Below, piece by piece: positions 27,203 through 34,250 of a DNA stretch of 64,000 nt. How positions within the stretch are numbered: position 1 is the first letter of the stretch; each line of letters starts with the position of its first letter. The stretch is from the NCBI GenBank assembly GCA_026708185.1, contig JAPOVK010000045.1:62001-126000 (forward strand), in the 5' to 3' direction. This stretch comes from Gammaproteobacteria bacterium (GTDB lineage: Bacteria > Pseudomonadota > Gammaproteobacteria > Pseudomonadales > Azotimanducaceae). The notes under the pieces were generated by a model. It saw nothing but the letters and a program-made list of their open reading frames with translations. It made no database searches and was not told the origin of the DNA. The position numbers and the translations under genes are program-made.

Positions 27203-27543
27203 AAACGAAGAAACCACATCTGGACTAAGAAAGGTCCGATTGGATCTAGGAACTAGAGCAAAGGACTTGGGGTGATCGCCGCTCGCAACGCGTTGGAGGA
27301 TGAAGAGCGCGTCCGAATCGAGGCTATACGGCCTGACGAACGCGCCAACCAATCGGCAGGTCGTGTTGAGGCTACGCTGGCTTGCGCGACCAGTTGACCG
27401 TGATCTGACGTGGAGCAGGACCGGCGGCAGGGCCGGTGACTGTGTCTGGAGCCGCCGGCAAAGGCAGTTGCCTGGCGCGTGTCGGGAAATGCGGGTTGTG
27501 CGCCTGATCAGGGCAAGGGTGCGCCAGCCGGTGTGCGCGCGAA
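27203..27543. other. 341-base convergent intergenic region
   Basis: It lies between the pAgo stop and the methyltransferase stop. No gene, tRNA or recognisable mobile-element remnant is supported. Short open frames on both strands look random. The only structure noticed is the hairpin at 27421-27458. The region is where transcription from both sides should end. Confidence 0.6.
27421..27458. terminator. GC-rich inverted repeat, possible bidirectional terminator
   Basis: CCGGCGGC at 27421-27428 and GCCGCCGG at 27451-27458 are perfect inverted repeats separated by 22 bases. They sit between convergent genes and could terminate both. No T-run follows, so intrinsic termination would be weak. It could equally be a chance GC-rich repeat. 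Confidence 0.3.
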
Positions 27544-30500
27544 TCAGCCGAAGGCCAGCCAAGCGACAGAATAGTCGCGCTCCCTCTCACATCGCGCAAA
27601 GGGTGCCTTGTACTGAATCCGCCGTTCGACCGGTCCGCCGGGTTGGGTGCGGTCGATCACTTCACGGACAATCGTCCCGACTTGGACATTGGCGATGTCC
27701 TCCCAGCCTATGGCCGTTTTGGATGCTTGGCGTTCGGGAGTGTGGATGCTGTAGGACGTGTCGCCTCGGATGGCCTTGCGGGGCAGACCGACACCGGGTA
27801 GTCCTTTCGACGACGTGAAGACGGTGCGGCCGTTGGCGTCGTAATAAGTGTCAGCCTCGTACTGGCGCAGGACGGGGAACTGGACGCGGTAGATGGTGAG
27901 TAGTTCATCGAGAGTTAGGCTCAGCGCCTTGGCGGCGAGGACATCGATCTCTACTAGGGCCTGTCGACGGGCGAAGTCCGAACGCAGCGCGACGTTCCGA
28001 CTCCAAGTGGGTGTGAGTTCCTCAAAGAAGGTAGCTGGCAAGCGGGGGTCGGAACTCGCCCAACGGTCGGCATTGAACGCGTCGATGTGGCGACGAGGCC
28101 GATTCACCCCGAGCAAGGCAGCACAGGCCTCCTCCCACAGTTCAGCATATGACGTAGTTAAGCACGACAGTGCCAAGGCACGGACCCGGAGGCTGGCGAG
28201 TAGCGCTGGCTCACAATCCCCTGGGAGGATTGGCAAACGGTTGAGTAACGATGTGTTGACATGGCCGGTGCCCGTGGTCTTCACAAAAAAGTCCAATACG
28301 ATAGAAGCGGAAACAGCAAGGAAGTCGACGCAGTCCAGACGGTACCGGAACGCTGACCCGACGACGGAGTGAATGCTCGCCAAACCCGGTGGGGTCAACG
28401 CCGTGGTCAGTGTCCGCGACCTAGCTGCATTCACCATCTCCCTGTTCACCACGCGATAGAAATCAGTCACTGGTCGTGGACACTTGTGCCCGGGCTCGAT
28501 CCAGTTCACCACGGGTGTCCGCCGCGCGTATTCGTTGGGCGTACATGCGGGAACGAAATTGGTTCGCGGCAGGTAGCTGTCGGGCAAAGTCGTTAGATCC
28601 AGGCAATCATAGTCGCTGTTCTTTGAGCATCTCTCGCGAGGCGTCTTGCTCAACAGGTTGGCCACGGAAAAATGGGGCCCTGACAGCACGACCTCGTACG
28701 GCGTTGTCGGGAAGCGGGTCTCGTATCGAATAGTGCGGGCCTTTTGCGCATTGGTTTCATTCCAGTGCGGCGTTGCGCAGAAGGAACCCTTCAGGTCCGA
28801 GAGTCGACGTGGATGGTCTGCTAGCTTGCGCACCACACCCAGCAACTCCCGGGAGTGTAGTGCCGGCAGTCGCCCTTGATTGGGTGGCGTCTCGGATTCC
28901 TCGTAAAGCGACGCGAAGGCGGCCAACGCCGACGCATCGACCGCGAGAGCCCGCGATTGGTGTCCGCTGGTGTTCCAGCGCCCGGCCGCATCTTTCAACG
29001 CCGGTACTGTGCCCCCGCCGTTGTGGTCTAGAGTGGCATCGATAGTCGAAGGTAGATAGAGATTGGAGATGTGGTCGAACTTCGGCGATGAACGTAGACG
29101 TCCATAGACGTTAACGCTGAACGTAGTGTCGTGGTGCACTTCGGCAAAGAGTTTGCGCTCATTGACGAACTGAAAGTGGCAGCGTAACCGCTCGTATACA
29201 GCTTGTCGGAATTTGCCGCCGTTGGGATCGTCGTAGACTCCCTCGGGATGGAGAAACCCTGCGACACCAGATTCATCCGTGAGCATCCAAGCTCGCGCAA
29301 CGAAACACTTGTACAGGTTTGTCTTTTGTCGCGCTAGCACCGCATAGTTCTGGGAGGCGTTCAAGAACGCCTGTGAGCCTTCCGAGTCCTCTACGTCTCT
29401 GATCCAATCGTCGCGCAGACCGGGGAGTCGGTTGAATGCTCCGTCCCGCATCCCAGTCATTTCAGCCGCTGAGTGCTTGTGTATAACAAGCGACGGGTCG
29501 AAATCGCCGAGTACGCCAGCCTCCTTCCACTCGACTCTGATCCACGGCGGATTCCCAAGCACCAGATCGAAGCCCGTCCGGGGACTCCCGTTGCGCCTAG
29601 TGCCGAAGAAAATGTCCGCGAATGCCAGTTCCCAGTGATGGAAATGGCGTGCATCGGCCAGCTCGTCAACAAACCTGAGCCTTGGCAACTGCTCGAACAG
29701 CTTGTCGAGATCCAACATCCCGACCTCGTTGGTGATGCGTCTCGCAATCTCCTCGGAGTGCTCCGCATACTCCTTGCCGAAGAGGTCCTCGGTCTGACTC
29801 GGGCCGACTCCCGGCTGGAACACTGAACCGTTCAACACCAAGCTGACTTCGTTCAGGAACTCGTCACGCGTCGGTAGCTTGTCGGCGTCTCGAACCGGCC
29901 ATAACCATAGCGAACACCAGTAGTCCATCACCAGCTTGAGGCGTCGATAAGGGCTTGCCGTGCGGCTCTCCTTGCTGTACACGCCCTGGTTCCGGATGCG
30001 CTCCTTCCACTCGTTGCGCGTGTGCTGTCGGTCGACCTTGGCTCGCCCCCAGACCGGCAGCGCATCCTCCGTCTTCTCTCGATCGCCGGCTAGTTGATCG
30101 GTGTGCAGCGCCCAGAGCTCGTCGATGCGTGCAGACAGCGCCTCTAGTTCGGCGATCTCTTCGGTGCCAAACGGCTGACAGAACGCGTCACGCCACACCT
30201 TGATGCGCTGGAAGTTGCCCGGCTCGTACTGCTTGGCAGCCTTGTTCCGATAGTCCGCCATGCCCGGGTCAGGCAGCAGGAAGTGGTAGACGGTTCCCTG
30301 CTCGGCCGCGTGCACACGTTCGGGTGCGAAGTTGAACCATCGCTCCGCCTTGCGGCGCTTTTCCTTGCCGAGCAGCGAGCTTTTGTAAACCTGACGACGC
30401 GCGCCCACGAGGGAGTTGCCGCACACAAGCTGGTAGCCGAACCAGGGCACGTGACCATCGCTGTGGATGCAGTTGAGCCAAAGGGATACTTCCGCCAACT

Positions 30501-32487
30501 CCACCGCGACAGGATTGAGATCGACACCGAAGACGTTGTGGTCGGTGATGAAGTGCTTGGTCTTCTGCAGCTCATCGGTGTATTCAGCGTGCGGGATGCG
30601 TTCCCGGCGTTCGTTTTGACGGCGTTCAAGGTACTTCTCGGCCAACTGGTTTACGGCTTCGTTGAGGAATGCGGCTGACCCCATTGCGGGTTCGCAAATG
30701 GTCAGGTCGAGGATGTCGATGGCCCGCATGTCGTCCGTGATCAGTTCCTTCAAGGCGTACTTGACCACGCACTTGGTCAGGCTCTCAGGCGTGTAGTAGC
30801 TGGCCGTCTTCTCCCGGTCTCGTCCGGCCAAGCGGTAGATGAAGCGACCCTTTCGATGCACTTTCAGTTTCCGGGGACCGCCTTGGCTCGCCTCGAAAAT
30901 ACGCTCCTCCTCCGTGTACTTGCCAAGCTCGCTTAGTGGTACGAACCAGGCGTTCGCCAACTCGTCCGGGTCGTCGCCGGCCCGTTTGACTTCGTAGAGA
31001 TCTTCGTCGGCGAAGAAGCCACGGTAGGACAGCAGCGCTTCGTATACGGCGCCGAGCTGGTTGATGCCGAGCTGCGCGTAGGAGATGCGTCCGCGGCGAC
31101 GGTTCCGGCCTCTCGCCGGGCGCGTCAGGGACATCAGCCGGATGACCTGTTGCAGCGTCTCGTTGCGGAGTTTGACCCGGTCTAGAATCTCGGTGCTGCC
31201 TTCGCGGAACAGGGCGCTGTCCAAAGGGCGGATCTCAAACGTGTTGCGCAGAGACCTCTCGAAAATCTCGGGGTTTCGGCCACCGTCGAAACCGTCACGA
31301 ATCAGACGGAACAAGGTTTGGATGCTGTTGTCGATGTAGTAGGTGTTCAGTGACTCGGCGTCAGTTAGGCGAACGAGTTCTAGGTCGCGTAGATGCTCGA
31401 GGCTGTAGCCCTTTCGGTATGCCTCCGCGTCGAGTGGGGCGTAGCCGAGTTCAGGGCGTGCCTCGATGTAGAACAGGAACAAGAGGCGATACATGTATCG
31501 GAGCGACTCGAGGCCAAGCTGGGCGGCGAGCTTGCCGTCAAGCTGAAAGACGCGTTCCTTGAGGACCTCGCGCCGGTACCGGATCGCTTCGTTGGCGATG
31601 AGCTCGATGGACTCTCGGAGCGCGTATTTGAGGTCGTTCGAGACTGCGAAGGCATGCTTGTGGCTGTTCTCGTCTAGGTCGTCGAGCAGGCTGGTTCCTT
31701 CTGAGGGAACTAGGCAATCTTGGTGCAAGAGGGCGGCGGTCGCCTGCAGCGTTGCCGCCTCGCGCCGCCCCAAGATCTCGTCGAGATCGAATCGCAGCAG
31801 TCTGTTGTGGGTCCACTTGCCACGCTCCAGGAGCAGGATTTGGCTGGCGGAAAGCAGCAAGACCCAACGCGGCGGGTGCTGTTGCGCGAAGATTCGCCGC
31901 GTGATGATCTTCTCCCACGGTTCTTTCAGGAGCGTCTCCGGCGGAGGGGCTTCGCCGTGGTACTGCGCCTTGTGGGGGCGCAAGGACAGCGGATCTTCGT
32001 CATCGCCCTCGGGGTCGTAGGTACCGAGGACTAGGAGCTGGGCTGTACGCTGCTGGCTGGCGCTCACGTGCATAACGGGGACTACGATGTCTTCCTTCGA
32101 GCGGGCGCGGCCGGGCACGTTGTCGTCGAGTTGGTAGTTCGCTGGGTCGAAGCCGTAGCCAAGGGCGTTCAAGAGCTGGCCAAACCAGTCTCGATGCTGG
32201 GCAACGCGTTCCTCATGCGGGCGTCTGCGAGAAAGGTCTTGGCGGAACTGGAGGTAGGGTCGTGCCAAGGCGCGGAGGGCTTGGTCGGGCGTCGGTCCTC
32301 CTTGCTCATCCTCCGCTGCGGTTTCACGCCAGCGTGTGATCGTCGCTTGGATATCTGTGGCGAAGACCTCGGATAGGTAGTGGTGGCTGTAGAACTCGTT
32401 CTCGTTCTGAATGCCGGTGAAGGAGGCTGATCCGCCCGTGCGTGTTGAACTGCCCTCTAGCTTCAGCCTTGCCCGCGGTCTTGCCAT
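27544..32487 (-). CDS. Eco57I/PglX-class adenine DNA methyltransferase (DISARM DrmMI-like)
   Basis: A 1647-residue protein. I prefer ATG 32487 (MARPRARLKLEG), which has AAGGAAG just upstream and lies 22 bases after the AIPR stop. The N-terminus has the ENEFYSHHYLSEVFATDI segment I associate with DISARM-type methylases. SAM-binding motif I is CEPAMGSAAFLNEA near residue 600, and the N6-adenine motif IV is NPPWI near 975. The wide gap between them is typical of Eco57I/PglX enzymes. The YYTPESLTKCVV segment ahead of motif I is also typical. No nuclease motif was recognised. The C-terminal ~600 residues would hold the target-recognition part. Likely role: methylation that marks self DNA for the SNF2/AIPR partners or for the nearby helicase operon. 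Confidence 0.88.
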   Translation of the reverse strand: MARPRARLKLEGSSTRTGGSASFTGIQNENEFYSHHYLSEVFATDIQATITRWRETAAEDEQGGPTPDQALRALARPYLQFRQDLSRRRPHEERVAQHRDWFGQLLNALGYGFDPANYQLDDNVPGRARSKEDIVVPVMHVSASQQRTAQLLVLGTYDPEGDDEDPLSLRPHKAQYHGEAPPPETLLKEPWEKIITRRIFAQQHPPRWVLLLSASQILLLERGKWTHNRLLRFDLDEILGRREAATLQATAALLHQDCLVPSEGTSLLDDLDENSHKHAFAVSNDLKYALRESIELIANEAIRYRREVLKERVFQLDGKLAAQLGLESLRYMYRLLFLFYIEARPELGYAPLDAEAYRKGYSLEHLRDLELVRLTDAESLNTYYIDNSIQTLFRLIRDGFDGGRNPEIFERSLRNTFEIRPLDSALFREGSTEILDRVKLRNETLQQVIRLMSLTRPARGRNRRRGRISYAQLGINQLGAVYEALLSYRGFFADEDLYEVKRAGDDPDELANAWFVPLSELGKYTEEERIFEASQGGPRKLKVHRKGRFIYRLAGRDREKTASYYTPESLTKCVVKYALKELITDDMRAIDILDLTICEPAMGSAAFLNEAVNQLAEKYLERRQNERRERIPHAEYTDELQKTKHFITDHNVFGVDLNPVAVELAEVSLWLNCIHSDGHVPWFGYQLVCGNSLVGARRQVYKSSLLGKEKRRKAERWFNFAPERVHAAEQGTVYHFLLPDPGMADYRNKAAKQYEPGNFQRIKVWRDAFCQPFGTEEIAELEALSARIDELWALHTDQLAGDREKTEDALPVWGRAKVDRQHTRNEWKERIRNQGVYSKESRTASPYRRLKLVMDYWCSLWLWPVRDADKLPTRDEFLNEVSLVLNGSVFQPGVGPSQTEDLFGKEYAEHSEEIARRITNEVGMLDLDKLFEQLPRLRFVDELADARHFHHWELAFADIFFGTRRNGSPRTGFDLVLGNPPWIRVEWKEAGVLGDFDPSLVIHKHSAAEMTGMRDGAFNRLPGLRDDWIRDVEDSEGSQAFLNASQNYAVLARQKTNLYKCFVARAWMLTDESGVAGFLHPEGVYDDPNGGKFRQAVYERLRCHFQFVNERKLFAEVHHDTTFSVNVYGRLRSSPKFDHISNLYLPSTIDATLDHNGGGTVPALKDAAGRWNTSGHQSRALAVDASALAAFASLYEESETPPNQGRLPALHSRELLGVVRKLADHPRRLSDLKGSFCATPHWNETNAQKARTIRYETRFPTTPYEVVLSGPHFSVANLLSKTPRERCSKNSDYDCLDLTTLPDSYLPRTNFVPACTPNEYARRTPVVNWIEPGHKCPRPVTDFYRVVNREMVNAARSRTLTTALTPPGLASIHSVVGSAFRYRLDCVDFLAVSASIVLDFFVKTTGTGHVNTSLLNRLPILPGDCEPALLASLRVRALALSCLTTSYAELWEEACAALLGVNRPRRHIDAFNADRWASSDPRLPATFFEELTPTWSRNVALRSDFARRQALVEIDVLAAKALSLTLDELLTIYRVQFPVLRQYEADTYYDANGRTVFTSSKGLPGVGLPRKAIRGDTSYSIHTPERQASKTAIGWEDIANVQVGTIVREVIDRTQPGGPVERRIQYKAPFARCERERDYSVAWLAFG

Positions 32488-32509
32488 TCTTCCTTGGTCC
32501 CCGTCCAGT

Positions 32510-34174
32510 TCAAGCTGGGTGGTTCGCCGGGAGCATCTCCAAAAGGTCGCCACGCCGGAACGTGGCTGCGAGCTGCTGAAGAGACACGTCGCGTTCTCCG
32601 TAGCAGTCCACCAAGGCGTGCGTCAGGGATTCGATGGCAAGCGCGTAATACCGGTCTACATCACAGCTCAATGAGGCGGCCAATTGCTCGAAGTGCTTGT
32701 GGGAGACGTCAGCGGCGGATACGCCGGCGTCCCTGAGTAGCTCGCGCCCGACTAGCATCGACAGGTGGTGCGATGCGTAAGGCAGGAAGTCAGCCGGGGC
32801 CGGTTCGCCCTTGCGTCTTTCCTCGACCGCCCTGTAGATCAGCGCCGCGAGCAACGCTTGGGCGGCATTGAGGTTCGTGAACACGAGGTCGTACAGCTTT
32901 CCGAAGAGGTCGCGGCGTCGGAACTTCGCTTGGTGGGGCCTTTCTCGCCAGACGGCTAGGACGGCCTCTGCGACAGTGGCGCTGGTCAGGACCTTGCCGC
33001 CACTCCGAGAGTCGTCGCGGTGGCGCTTGTAGGTGTAACCCAGCGCCTCCATGCCGAGGGCCAGTGTTCTCTGGACCTCGTCGTTAGAACGCAAATCCCG
33101 GAGATCCACAGGGGTCTGGCTATTGGTGGCCTTAGTGATCTCGCGAACGACATCAGCGGAGTCCACGGGCAACTCGTAAATCCGAACCATGACGTAAGCG
33201 GAAGCGGCACAACCAGGGCCCCCGTCGCTTAGGACGTCCTGGATCGTCTTGCAGGTCTGCCCGCCGTTGATCACCTGCACGTTCTTCAGTTGCACCGCGT
33301 AGTCGGACTTCTGTAACGCGTTGTAGGCCAGCCTGTTGCAGACCATCGTGATGCCGTTGTTGTAGACATAGAAGCTGTCGGCTTTGGTGGTATCGAGGAG
33401 GGTCTCGCGGATTTCGTGGTTGACGCGGTTTGCACGGCCGAGGTGACGGCGGATGTTTCGCTGCAGCAGGCTGTCGCCGTGCAAGTCGAACAGGCGGCCG
33501 ATCTCTTGAACCGCGACCCGGCCCACCATGACCCGCATGAAGTTCATGTCTTCCACGATGGCTTGGCCACTTAAGGCGAGCGTTACGTCGATCTTGTCGC
33601 CACGCTGCAGGCTCTTGACGATCTCGTCATGGTTGAAGTGGTCGAAATCGACCTGCGGGCCGAAATCCCGCTTGGCCTCCTGCACCCAGGTATCGCCATC
33701 GGATAGCCATCGCGCGCCGTTGTTGCATAGCACCACCCGGACCGTGGGCACGTTCCCGTCGCGGATGAGGGACCGCACATCTTGCACCTTCGGTTCGAGC
33801 TTCGGGTTTAGGACGACTGGACGGTAGGGGTCGAACAGAACCCGGACCGTATCCGCCGCCTTTTGGACGCCATTGGCCGGGAAGTTGGCTTGGCCGGCCA
33901 GATCGTTGACGCGGTACTTGCCCTGGAAGACGGTGATCTCGAATTCGCCGTCCTGGACGTCACTCACGTGCAGGCCGTCGACACCCGCGTCGTTGCCACC
34001 CTCTGTCAGGTACCCGATGCAGTCCTCAAGGGGCTCGTCTAGCGCTGTGGACATGCACAACATCACAAACGCGGCGGACTTGCACTTGCCTTCGTCGCCC
34101 CATGGGAACCAGTCTGGGTTTTCGTCAACGATCCCCTGTACGCGGAGATCGACGACGCTGGCGTTGATGTTCGT
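32510..34174 (-). CDS. AIPR-family (abortive infection phage resistance) protein
   Basis: A 554-residue protein if it starts at the ACG codon 34174; a conventional caller would choose GTG 34066 (518 residues). AIPR hallmarks are present: GGNDAGVDGLHV near the N-terminus, FQGKY, FYVYNNGITMVC and VQVINGGQTCKTI, then DLRDLRSNDEVQRTL. The segment upstream of the GTG (VDLRVQGIVDENPDWFPW ... KSAAFVMLC) is coherent and continues the fold. It is preceded by GGGAGGAG six bases before ACG, so the true N-terminus is probably upstream. AIPR proteins occur in phage-resistance and restriction loci; the D...FQGKY segment resembles a PD-(D/E)xK-like nuclease core. The gene lies between SNF2 helicase and methyltransferase on the same strand, 22 bases before the latter, and is probably cotranscribed. 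Confidence 0.85.
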   Translation of the reverse strand, partial: TNINASVVDLRVQGIVDENPDWFPWGDEGKCKSAAFVMLCMSTALDEPLEDCIGYLTEGGNDAGVDGLHVSDVQDGEFEITVFQGKYRVNDLAGQANFPANGVQKAADTVRVLFDPYRPVVLNPKLEPKVQDVRSLIRDGNVPTVRVVLCNNGARWLSDGDTWVQEAKRDFGPQVDFDHFNHDEIVKSLQRGDKIDVTLALSGQAIVEDMNFMRVMVGRVAVQEIGRLFDLHGDSLLQRNIRRHLGRANRVNHEIRETLLDTTKADSFYVYNNGITMVCNRLAYNALQKSDYAVQLKNVQVINGGQTCKTIQDVLSDGGPGCAASAYVMVRIYELPVDSADVVREITKATNSQTPVDLRDLRSNDEVQRTLALGMEALGYTYKRHRDDSRSGGKVLTSATVAEAVLAVWRERPHQAKFRRRDLFGKLYDLVFTNLNAAQALLAALIYRAVEERRKGEPAPADFLPYASHHLSMLVGRELLRDAGVSAADVSHKHFEQLAASLSCDVDRYYALAIESLTHALVDCYGERDVSLQQLAATFRRGDLLEMLPANHPA

Positions 34175-34188
34175 CGCCGACTCCTCCC
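34172..34188 (-). promoter_or_regulatory. Shine-Dalgarno site followed by ACG codon of AIPR frame
   Basis: On the minus strand GGGAGGAG (34188-34181) is followed after six bases by ACG (34174-34172) in frame with the AIPR gene. The frame is closed by a TGA at 34231-34229, and no ATG, GTG or TTG lies between that stop and GTG 34066. The site suggests ACG is a start or a mutated ATG. Confidence 0.4.
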
Positions 34189-34250
34189 TCAGCGTGCGTC
34201 GTGGTCTTGCTGCGGCACCATACCAGCGTCAACTTGGGCCGTCATGCCGC

